A stretch of 64,000 bases of DNA, from contig CM075192.1 of assembly GCA_037577475.1 (NCBI GenBank), forward strand, positions 10,595,408-10,659,407, in the 5' to 3' direction. Source of the DNA: Chaunax sp. Z400. Taxonomy: Eukaryota; Chordata; Actinopteri; Lophiiformes; Chaunacidae. How positions within the stretch are numbered: the first letter of the stretch is position 1; each line of letters opens with the position of its first letter. The notes beneath the pieces were generated by a model that was not told the DNA's origin, did no database searches, and worked only from the letters and a program-made list of their open reading frames with translations. Positions 1 through 11,600 of this stretch are shown here, in pieces. The translations under genes were made by a program, and so were the position numbers.

Positions 1-979
1 TTGTGTATTGAATGTATGTAATCTTCTGCTACAAGGGATTATTTTCATCATCAATAAATCTGCTGATTGTTTTGATTCATTCTTAAATTCCCAGAGACCA
101 AGTTGCCATCTTCAGTTTGCATGTTTGACTGAATGTTTTGTTCAAAACCCCTAAATAAAAAATAAAAAATCACTTCACAATCATGCAGAACTGAAAAAGC
201 AGCAAATCCTCACTTCCGTATGAAATCAGATATTTGTGTCATTTTTGGTTAATAATTCATGTTTAAAACATCCATATTTATCATATTTTTATTGTCTATC
301 AATTTCTGACATCTGACTTGACCTATTGATGAACTGTGAGGGTTAGCAATCTGGTCAGAAAATAATGGCCACACTTGAAATAGCCTTTGAACTTCTCAAA
401 CTCTAACTGCATTCAAATATTTACTGTAGTTTATAGCCACATCTACCACGCTGCTGACTGTAACACGTGTTGGATTATTTAAATCAACCAAAGAGGAGCC
501 ACGTTGAGTCATTTGGCCAATCGGCATTGCCATCTATGAGAGGTGATGTGAAGTTTGGAGACAGATAAGAGGACAGTAAATATGTTCATTTCTACAATTC
601 ACCTGCAGAGTAGACTGTGAATGACTTCAAGATTGCTCATGATTTAAAATCGTCAAATCACCCGCACCTAGTCTAACCAGGGTGAAGAAAATTTGGGAGA
701 AGTCACATCTGGTAGCACAGTAAAAAATATTTAGAATGACTTCTCTATTTAATGTTAAGATGGAAGCTAAAAAATAGACATTTTATGACGCTGTACATAG
801 AATTAACATTTAGAAAAAGATGTATTGTGAATGATGAAACTGAATCCGTGTTCGCCACGCACACCTGAAACAAACGCCTTCATTCCAGGAAATGTAGGAA
901 ACCGCTGACACCAAAGAGACCACATCAACACAAATGACATCTGGGTAACCCACTGATTCTTTTTTACCCCCCCGCTCAC

Positions 980-2344
980 CTGGCATGCCGTGCTTCTCGC
1001 CACCAGCTGAGGCTGAGAGGACGGTGAGGCGCTCTGCCGGAGCCTCCTGTGGGCCTCGCTGTGTGACTGACAGAGGAGATTAACAGGAAGTGGAGGAGGT
1101 CCAGGGAGGGAGGCAGCCAAACGCTCACTGTCCTCTGTGATGATTTCTTCTATGAGGTCTACAAAATAATATTGTTGATAGTGTCTCAGATGGTAAACTA
1201 GTGCTGAACCAATGTCACTGAAATGGTGTGACATATCTGAATTAAAGATGCAGAGGTGATTTATTATCATCAGCTATGAAGACTAATGGTGGCATAGTAA
1301 TAATGAGTAATATTTGTTTGTATATATGATGAACACATAAAAAGTCATTACTGTTTATACCACTGAAAATGACCAATAAATATAAAATGAGTTGTGTTAA
1401 AATGGTTATTTATTTAGTTAAATCCATAGTTAAGGTATCATTAATGCTCAACTGCCACTGGTGAAACTTATCCTAGCAACCAAACAGACACAAACAAATT
1501 TAATTGCCAACAATTTTGATAATTAAGCGTGAAAATAATTGGTTCCAGCTTCCCAAATGTGAATATTTGCTGGTTTTGTTATACCTACTATAATCACTAT
1601 GTTTTGAACTGCAATTGCAATAAATGCAAGGAAGTTGAATGGGCCAACTTGTGTTTATTTGGGAGTTGTTAGTGGCATTTTTCACTGTTTTCTAAAATTG
1701 TATATATATTATGTATAGCTAAGTAAGTGAGAAAGTAAAAGTTGATCAAAGAATAATAAATCAGCATTGCAGCTTTAAATACAATAAATACAAAACAGTA
1801 CACTTTTTGGCCCAATTAGAGAAAATGTTTCCTCTATTTTAGAATTGGTTGTACATCTACATGTCAGGCCGATTTGGTGAGAAATCTCAACATATGAGGT
1901 TTGGTTCTGCTTGACTGATTTCTGAGTACAACAAATGCTCAGTAGTGTTGTTGAGTCCTGCAGCTCAGGGTGACCGTACTAACTTTGTGAGAAATATAAT
2001 ACAAAATAAGGGAGCAGAAATATGATGGTGTAATCCTGCATGGGGTCGACTAAGATCTACTTAATAATAAAGACAAAAATGTAAAAAAAAGTAAAAATCC
2101 CCACTCACCAAAGTCTGTCTGTCCTCGCTCTGTAGGACAAACAGAGCAAACGATCAATAAACAGTATAACACAGCTGTATGACTGCATATAAAGCCGGGC
2201 AATGGGTGTTGGCTCCTCTGCTCTGACGAATCACATGCCTAGTGATGACGTCACCTCTCTCTGTCTTTCACGTACGCAGACACGTATAAAGATTAAGTCT
2301 TAAAACTTACCAGAGGTACCGTTGTAGACGTCCATGTCTTTCAT
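980..2344 (-). CDS. relb: probable relb, first two coding exons (partial, runs off left edge)
   Basis: Two exons on the minus strand join in frame. Exon 1 (2344 down to 2311) encodes MKDMDVYNGTS plus one base and ends at a GTAAGT donor. Exon 2 (1158 down to 980) follows an acceptor TTTTGTAG, reads DLIEEIITED and then a Pro/Ser/Gln-rich stretch, and ends in a whole codon at a GTGAGC donor. No further coding exon is visible below 980, so the rest, including any Rel homology domain, lies outside. The name is inferred: in human, RELB follows CLPTM1 in the same orientation, as here, and the acidic DLIEEIITED resembles the DELEIIDEYIKEN patch in the RELB amino terminus. If correct, it is an NF-kappaB family transcription factor of the non-canonical pathway. 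An out-of-frame ATG-CGA-TGA overlaps the chosen start, and the second in-frame ATG (2335) has a better Kozak context. The exon model is firmer than the name. Confidence 0.45.
1490..1700. repeat. dispersed AT-rich repeat, family A
   Basis: The stretch around 1546-1580 (AGCTTCCCAAATGTGAATAT, then TTGCTGG) closely matches segments at 13280-13311 and 49579-49610. I recognise it as a common teleost interspersed repeat but cannot name its class. It lies in intron 1 of the probable relb. Confidence 0.5.
2246..2253. promoter_or_regulatory. perfect CRE palindrome TGACGTCA
   Basis: A full 8-bp CREB/ATF consensus lies in the first intron, about 60 bp downstream of exon 1 of the probable relb. A second half-site (ACGTCA, 2660-2665) lies upstream of the start. 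The sequence match is exact; function is inference. Confidence 0.35.
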
Positions 2345-2641
2345 CGCATGTAATTAAAGACCACCAATGCCGCCTCGTGTTGAATTATTTCCAACCCGAA
2401 TAATTCCCGGTTTCAGTCTTCTCTCTGGGTCACAACTTGTCGCTCCGTTTAAAAACAGCTTAGAGAAAAGACTCTTCACACTGCAACCCGGCTCTATGTC
2501 GTTATGCCGACCCGAGAGAGCGCGTTAAAAGGGCTTGGAGCCATGTGTTGTGTCGGATAACGTCTGCAGGTCTTAAGTGTAGTTTGCCTCAGTTTAGCGT
2601 TTCCGCAGCTTCCGCGATCTGATTGGCTGGTTTTAGTGTGT

Positions 2642-2651
2642 GGAAATCCCC
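2642..2651 (-). promoter_or_regulatory. consensus kappaB site upstream of the probable relb start
   Basis: The minus strand reads GGGGATTTCC, a full match to the NF-kappaB consensus GGGRNNYYCC, about 300 bp upstream of the first ATG. RELB is a known NF-kappaB target, so the site fits an autoregulated rel-family promoter. Next to it is an inverted repeat, CCTCTCAGA (666-674 within 2666-2674) and TCTGAGAGG (2681-2689), with a 6-bp spacer. Confidence 0.4.
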
Positions 2652-2699
2652 TCAACATTACGTCACCTCTCAGACATCACTCTGAGAGGCAACACCCCC

Positions 2700-5610
2700 A
2701 CCCTCAGGCTTATTAACCTGTCACTCATTTGAATTTCCAACAAGATTTTAAGTGATCTTGTTTGGTCTTATTTTGTTTCGTAAACAAAATTTCCATTACC
2801 ACAACATGGAAACCTGTCACGTTATAAATATATTTTTAACAAAAACGTTTCACATTGTAAAGATAATATATCTTGTCATCTAACACGTAATTGCATTTGG
2901 AGTATTTTGAGGCCATCAACGCTGCCTTCATGTTTCAAGATCTCATGTTAATTATTGTTCGCATATTGACCTGATAGGTTGTATATCGGGCTATAATGTG
3001 AAACATTTTGTTGACACAATATCAAGATAAACACATTGTCATAGCAATGAGTTTCTTGTTATTGCTTGTTAAGTTTGTATGTTGTAATAACATTTCTTAA
3101 AAATGTAATTTTAAGCTTTTTGCGGCAGAACATATTACCAAGTGGCGTTCTTTTTCTGGCAAGGCAGCAGTACACCTCTGTGGCATCATCCCACTATTCA
3201 GACACATTGTGTTTCCACCAAACTGATGGAGAAGTGAGAATTACTGATTTCATCATGAATAATAATAGTAGTGTAACAATAACTTCTGCACGCATCAGAA
3301 CCGTCTTAGACAGCTCCTCCTCCTTCTCACCCACTTTGACCATTTGCTGAAGTTAGGAGGCGCAACAGCGGCACCTGCTGGTAAGAGAGCCAATTTAAAG
3401 GAAAAGGAAAGCGAAAGTTGAGGCGTTTACATTAAGTGGTACCTCAATCTAAAAACCAAAACCAAAAATTACCTCAGAAACTTATGCAACATAAATTCAA
3501 AAGGTAATGTGTAGATGTCAGTGTCTGGATGAATCTGTACAACTTGCTGAAGAGAATTAAATCAGTTTTCCAACCTGATAGAGGATTAACAAGGTAGAAA
3601 AGAAGAAAACACATTTCTGAACATGTTCTGATTAAATGCTGAATCATTACTATGTCAGGACTTTAAACAGGGGCGTTGAGATGTAGACATGGGGCTCCAC
3701 TGAGGCACAGGCCCCCCATTAGACTAGTCACATGTTTTTCTTCAATGCATAGTGTGTGTATGAAATGTGTGAAACAATATGCTATACAAAAACAATCATT
3801 TCACAACTCAACAATATCAAATAAAGTATAAGTAAAAGTAAATAAAATATTTCCCCAGCAGATACAATTAAAGCTTTTTACCTACTTAACATTGTTGCAG
3901 CTAGTTGGCAAATTTGAATGACAGCTTAGGTTAGCTTAGTTGTCAGGAGTGTAATATTTACATCTGATAATGCGTAGCTTCAAACACATTTAGCATTAAA
4001 CTATATACCATTAGTGCCATTTTGGTGCAAAGCCACAGGACCAGTGCAGGGCTGGTCCAATATTTACCCAGGGATTGGGTTTAAAAACAGGTGGATTTCA
4101 AAGAATCTTTCGAACCTTTACATTTGCTAGACCTGCAAAAAGGTTTGTTAGCTACATTAGCTAGCTTTATCACCTAAATAAGATCTGCATTAATTAAAAA
4201 CTTTTAGTCCTGTCATATTATACCTTAATGATTCTTGTTTCATGCCGATACAAGATTTGCTCAGCATGCAAGATTGTTAAAATCGAATCTGAATCGAATC
4301 TCAAAGCTCACAGTGACATGACCTGCATCAGAAGTCTGCACTGCTTTGCCAGTAAAGGTCAAAAGCCAATATTTTTGGGAATAAGGTTAGAGACAACCTT
4401 GGTGTAGGGCATCAGGGCTTCTGTAGATATTTCATAAAGGCAAATTAACTAAAAGAAATACAAATTTGTTAGGGAAAATTAAAAGTTTCATGCATAAAAT
4501 ATTCTTCAGCTGTTCTTGAATGCAGAGAGGCAGGTAGAAAGTCAAATACAAAAAAAGCCTTGCATAGACATTTTAAACCACACTTAATTTTTACTATAAA
4601 CACGAATTAATCAAAATCTTATACCAACATGGAACCCTCTTTGTTTTTACAGCAGCCAAAATTAGAACGAGACATTGTAAATCTTCCAGCAGACACCTGA
4701 CACCTGTCTCCACTTTGTCTGTCAGGGTGATCTTGTTTAGAGCGTGGATGTGAAACAATTTGAACACCAGAAATCTGACTTGAGGGTGGAAGAGATTAAA
4801 AAAAAAACTAGACCTGCAAATAAGATATTTCTGGACAGTTTTGACATTGGTAGGATTAACATGATAAGCTGAAATTCTGTACAGTTTGAGGACATACAAA
4901 ATAATTGTTCCAAAACAAAAAATTAATTCATTGACAATATTAATATTTATATTAATACCAACAAGGCTGTTATTTTTTATGTTCAAGCTTAGAACATTAA
5001 CATTTGTTTAAAATTGCGGGTAGTAGTCACTGTCTTGCGGGTAATGTCTTGTAAGGTCCTCCATCTTGTCTCCAGTCACCACCTCTCAGGATTCCACCTC
5101 AGACATGGACCTGGATCTTTCCAGTTCTCCGGCACGACTCACCAGTTTCCAGGCAATCCGAAACATGGTGCACACATGGAATGAAAAGAAAATTCACAAG
5201 GAATCTACACAAACAACAAAGTTGCACTTAGCTTCTTTCTTCCTTGTATTAAAAAAAAAAAGAAAGTTGTATAACCGTGACACGTTCCCCTCCAAACCTC
5301 TACTCCAAGACATTTGTTACCCTCTGAGAAATCATACAGAATACAGTACATCACGTTTTGTTTTACTTCACTTGAACTGCAAAACAAGAGGGCGGGGAAC
5401 AGAAATAAGAATTTACCAAGTCTACACTGAACATGATTCTCTGTGGGTCCACACAGAAATCAGAGAGAACAGTTGAACTGCATTTTTTCTTTTTTTTTGT
5501 AGTGGCATCCATGACAGCTAAGTGACAACTCCCCTCCCTGCCTAATTTCCACAAGTCCTCCTCGCCCCCAGCAGTGGGGGCCAGGGAGGCGGATAGAGGC
5601 GGAGTCTGGC
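2700..5610. other. intergenic stretch and clptm1 3' UTR
   Basis: No exon could be supported here. The part just below 5611 must contain the 3' UTR of clptm1 (minus strand), but I found no clear minus-strand AATAAA to place its end. The open frames here are short, lack splice-site support and resemble no protein I recognise. Confidence 0.5.
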
Positions 5611-8600
5611 TTAGTCGTTCTTCTTTTCCTCCTCTGGTTTGTCTGTGATGGTGTTGGCTGTTGCGGGAGCAGTGATTGCCGCAGTGACTGCCACCGCGGA
5701 GTCGTTCTGGGTCTTGTCTACTCCACTGGTGCCAAACTCGTTGACCCGGTTGGGATCGACCCGATAGATCCAGCGCTGGTAAAGGTAGATGAAGAACACC
5801 ACATCTGGAGAGGTGAGGAAACAGGATAGTCCAGTGAGTGAACCAACTTCTCAAATGAATTATTCTTTTACTACCACTAGCCAGCCAGTACAAATAAGTG
5901 GTTATTGGTGAATCAAAATCTCATGATGCCTTCATAACTCGGGTTGGACATTGAGAACTGGTTCCAAACTGGAACCGGTTCCAAAACTCCAATTCCATTG
6001 GAATCGTTAAGACATTTTTAACTTTGATTCTGCTTATCGGTTCCCAAATAAACGTCACTCATGCTCAAGTTAAGTGTCAGTTTCCCTGGTGGTGGCATGC
6101 AGCTTCTGTAGTTTCTGCCTCACAGATTGGATGGGTGTTTCCAGCTGGTTTTATGCAGACTTCTGCATGCCTGCCAGGATTTGCTTGCACCTCAATTTGA
6201 ACATGTCTAGGCAAACTGAAAGTAGTCTAATAAAATGGTCTTATTGGCGTGTACTTTATTTTACAGAGTCTGACAGCGAGTATTAGACACCTGTCAGTCA
6301 TCTTCCTGCATTTAAAATCATGCTAATTTTACTGGGTCTAATAAAATATTGATGATCATTAACTATAAACATCAGATCATTTCTCACCATTGATGAACAC
6401 CCACAAAGAAAATTATTGCCTGCATGCAATTTTTGCCAGGCGTGGAGAACTCGGCGTAACACTGAGCCAACAGCCAGCAGCAGCTCGTCGCAATCGGGTA
6501 AGTGAGCATTAAATAACATTGGTCTTATTCTCAACATCGATAGAGCAAACAAGTTATACTTGACCAAATTGCTCTAAACTGTGTCAAATGCAAATACTAA
6601 AATATATTTTTTGTGGACGAACGTCTGCAGATTGCCAACACTAGTAGCCAGTTTACTGCCGCTAAGCCAGTGGCAGTGATCCCACGACATGATACAAATA
6701 TATGAATGAGTCATAATGAGTGATTCAGTCTTTATACAGAATGACTTGTATAAAGGGTTTTTAAAATACATTTTTCGTCTGTGAAATAAGCACATGGTCT
6801 TTTTGACCCTGCCTCTCAAAGGACCGGGAATTGGAATCAGAATCGTGCCCAACCCTATTCATTACATAGTATAGCATAGCATAGCTTAACTAGACAACTC
6901 AAGAGGGTTGTATACATTTCATGTGGGTTTAAATACCTGCCTTTAACTCTATCCACTTTCAGGCAGGCATTGCGCAACAACACCGAAACTACTTCTCTTC
7001 TGTGACCCCTTTGGTGCGTTCAAACTGGACCAGCACAAGGCGTTACAACGCCACGTCGGTGTGTGCGTACATAATGTATGCCGCTGTTCTGCAGTGTTAA
7101 AAGGTGTGCTGTACGACACAACAGCCAACACAAAAGTCGATATATTTCACTACCTCCACAGTTTAACGGTCGTTTTCTGTGCTTGTTCGTCAAAAATATA
7201 TTATGTTTCTTAGTCGTAATTACAAATATGAAACTATTAAATACAGTAATAATGCAAATACAGCATGAAACCATTAAAGCCATCAGTAGAATCAGCCAGT
7301 CAATAAAATCTTTAAAATATATATTTGGAGGGGGATATATTGGGTTACAGTATGGTAACAGAGAGGGTTGTTGACAAACAATTATCACAGGATTTAGTTT
7401 TGACAGCCTGACAACTATTTTCATGTTTTAAGTGGCGTTGATGGAGCTGTACGCTCTTTGAGTGCTTTCCACTCTTTAAATGTTTTGGTGGTGGCAGTGG
7501 TCTCCTCATTGATTTTGTTTAAATGAAGAAAATTTAAACAAATCAATCAACACTCTTGGCTTTAGTGTCAACATTTATGAATCTAGATTGGTGCAGAGTA
7601 ATGTGATCAGCACTGAGCCCTAATTACACCAACCAATCCCACATCATTTATTTGTCGATAGCAAAGGGCATAATGGAAAACTCTTAGCTGTAACAAGTTG
7701 ATACTATATCAATGATTTGAACTTAATCCACCTCTACCAAAAAAACACTACACACCCAAGTTCTCTGAGGAGGTTATTGAACTTCCCAAGACTCTAGTAA
7801 ATTCATAAAAAAAACTAAACAAATATCAACATATGGATCATGGAAGACATACCATCTCTGAGGCATCCTATCCTGTACATCATGGGCATCTTGATGACAA
7901 AGGCAAAGAGGTCATCAATAAAGGTGTTGAGAGCCTTGTACGTGAGCATCCTCCACGGGAGGTGGGCCACAGACTTCATTTTGTAGTTGATGAATAGCTG
8001 TGGTGTCATCGTAATGAAACCTATAACACGCCCCCGAGAAAAAGACACGAGTGAGAAAGTCATTCGCTGCATCGCTAAGGATATATGAACGATTTTTACT
8101 CACGAGACTTCCCTCATGAAGTCTATTAATACACAGCATATTAGCAGAGCCTATCGGGAATCACACACGTAACCATGATGCAAGCATGAAAACATTGGCT
8201 GTATGTGCATTCACTTAGAGAGGAGATAATTAAGAGTGTGAGTAATGACCAAGCTGCTCTCTTTCCTTTAAAATAGAATTACATAGATAGGAATTTAACT
8301 GACTTTTTAAATGCTTTTAATGATGCTAAGATTTTTCTGACCATGATGAAAGTTGCTTTTATATTTATTACTATTTGGATTCCTGTCCAATATGTTTGTC
8401 TTTTAACTTTGTGTACAGCGATTAAATATTATAATGTGTGTTTGCTGTATAATTTCATGGACATAAGCTAATTCATCACCATTTGTATTTTCATGCATAT
8501 TATTTTATCGTTAAAAGGATAACTTACCAAAGGTTAACAAGAAGCCATAGAGCATGCTGAGTACCCATGAGTACCAGCCTTTGTGCTCTACGTACAATAA

Positions 8601-11600
8601 ACTGTAGACCGCATAGCAGCCAAACAAAGGGTAGAGCAGCCATGATAAGTACTTGAAGGCCATCTGTTGACAGTACGAGAGAGAAAATTGTCAGAAAAAG
8701 TAAAAACAAACTGGCTGAGTTTATAAGACATGCTTATGATATTTTTTCCATCTCAACAGAGAAAGGTCTTTTAAGGCCTGCCCTCATCGTTGAGTATTTA
8801 ACTTACATCATCGTAGATTTTGGTTGAAGACTCCACATATGTTGACTTGTCTTTGAATACCAATCTTGGTATTATTCCTAGAAGTCTGTTCTCTCTGTCC
8901 AACTACGGCAAGACAAAAATTAATTGTAGGGTAGAAATAGCATTAACAGGAACTACAGCATACAATAGGTTAGCAGTTGGAACAAAAAAAGGAAGCAAAG
9001 GAAAGAAAGTCCATTGGTTAGCTCCCACTTTTCTGTGTGTGGGTGAGCTCAGTGAGAAGGGCTGCTTTAGGTTGATCTCATTTTTTATATACATTTTAAG
9101 AACAAAGGACAAAGAACCACTGACTCCTAAAGAAAATTGCTAGGAGTTTTTTTTTTAATACTTTGCATGAAAAAGTTGTTGTTGTGACTTACTCTGATGT
9201 CCATGACCTTGGTGATTTTCCACATGTCAATAAGGAGGCCGATGAAGACGCTGACCTGCACAACAAAGTTGGTCTCGTTGTCCAGTATGTACAGCAGCAC
9301 CACCAGAGACTGGAAAACTCCAAATATGATGGAGCGCACAGACAGGCCTTCTAGAGACTGTCTGCTGTTCCAGAACTGGATATCTGAGGAGGAGATGGTG
9401 GAGAGTTGAAGCTGAGGAGTAAACAGATACTGTGCATACTATTCATTTGTTGTCATTATAGATCAGATGTTGTGACCTCACCGTTCTTGAAGGCAAGAAA
9501 CTCAAAGATGCTGTGCACGATGGAAACAACAATGGTGAGACCCAGCAGGTACGGGTTGGTTTCCAAAAGGGCCACCTATACACAGGGGAGTTTTTTTTTA
9601 ATATCAAGATACAGTGGTATCAAATTCTACACTCCAAAGTCCACAGGTTACATTTAACTGGAGCTCTGGCCACACAGTCTAGGTAGTGAGAGTGAGAATC
9701 AGAAGTAGCTTGCTATATTTAGTATATCGACTTATTGTGATGGTGTCCTAATAAAGTCTATTATTAAGAGGTCTATTAAGTTGTCAGAGAATCACATATC
9801 AGACCACATCCACTGTAAGTAGGAGCAGGGGTGAAGCTTAAGTATGTTAAGTGTTTCATACAGTCCATGGCATACAAAGATAATCCACTGGAAAGCAGAA
9901 CTACTCAGAAGTCAGAATGTCTATTGTAAAAATATCTTCTTTTTTTTAATCTTTTTGAATAAAGATGAGCAGACATGGTGGTATAATACCGCATACTCTA
10001 TCGAGATTTTAACATCCAAATAGGAGGCATTATTGTTAACTTAACCGAGAACAACCCAAAACCAAATCTGCTGTAAAAGAACCAAAATATACTTTGATCT
10101 CATCACATCTAATAAAATGTTCCGTTTCTGTGACCGCTGACCTCTTACCTTAACAGAGTCTTGGTCTTCATCAGACTGCTCGTAGGTGTCGTCTGGTAGG
10201 AAATTCCAGGGTGAGCGTGCATTTTGGGCAGCGTACAGCTGCCAACGCCACAAGGACAACGGGCAGTAACAGAGGCGCAGCGGGAGCGTTGTAAGGGTGT
10301 CGTTGATGGGATAGTAATCCTTCTGGAGGTTCCAGTAGTCGTTGAAGTACACGATTGGATAGTAATCACCACTTACTGCATCAAACTTAACATCTAGGGA
10401 TAGACAGGGTAGAAGAATAGAAACATCAAAGATAGTCTGCCACAACAGAACCATGAAAACAAGATTCTTTATCTAAGACATTAAACAGCTGCTGTCGTAA
10501 ACCTTTTAAATGTTACAGCATTGTGCAGAAAGTGGCAAAATATTGAGTGGGAGGAACTCACGTTGGTCTAGAGGTGGCGGAACAGAGCCCTTGACCCAGG
10601 CAGTGTGGTCATCTACCATGTTGATGGTGAGATTTGGGTGCCAATGAGAGATGATCTCCACTGGACCGTGGCTCTCTGCCCGCTGAGAGGAAACATATCC
10701 GATTAAACACGTCACTGATGAGCTTTTTAATGTGTAAATGAACGTAAATCGTATTTTTGTGACATTTATTTGAAAAACAGTTTCATAACGTATAGATGTA
10801 ACTTCTCTGTGATCAAAAAGGTCATTATTTGAATATTTACACACCCAGTGTCTTGAGGGTTAGGTTTCCCAGCAGTAAGTGGTCACTAATTAAATGACGT
10901 AATGCATCAACATATCCATTCATAATGCACAGGGTACATTAGGCAGACCAATACTGCACTCCTGAGACCAATACAGGACTGGCTGTCATCTTAATATTTT
11001 AAAATAGAAATAAACAAGAATTCTGATAACAATGGAACAGTATTTAAAAACAAAAACGATACATTTTGATATAGATCCCTGAGATTTATTTATTTTTCTA
11101 TTCTTACTAAGACAGACTATTTGTGACATTTTACATTTAAATTAACTTGACATCTCTCTTGTGGACAAAATGATCTCATTTTTAGTTTGTCATTTCTGTA
11201 TTTCAATTTTCTTGTTACTTATCAGCTGATATATTCACCAATACTGATAAAATAAGTTAATATCAACCTGGCTCCTTTATTGGTCTAGCCCTAAAGTGAA
11301 CAAACGACTAAAAATTAAAAAAATATGAACCTTGATCATTTCAGGATCTGCCTCCGTTTCTCCTGTTAGCAGATTCTTGGTCTTCAGAAACTTTCTTCGC
11401 TTGAATTTATTCAACACTAAAAAGAGGAAAGAAGTAAATATTACCACATAGAAATGATCATATATGTTATTGTACTATTGCTGCTTTTGTTTGAAGTGTG
11501 TTTCCCCCAGGAGCTTACTTCGTGTTGCATGAACAGTTGCCAATCTGCGATACTGGCCCTTGCGTTTGGGGTCAGGGTGGAATCCACTTTTAGTGAAGTA

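Noticed and set aside
4594..4986. 130-codon open frame on the minus strand
   Set aside because: AT-rich composition, no resemblance to a known protein, no splice or promoter context; it is within the range expected by chance.
5363..5893. 176-codon minus-strand frame overlapping the last clptm1 exon
   Set aside because: It is a shadow of the real clptm1 reading frame (5804-5611) in another phase, continuing into intron and UTR.
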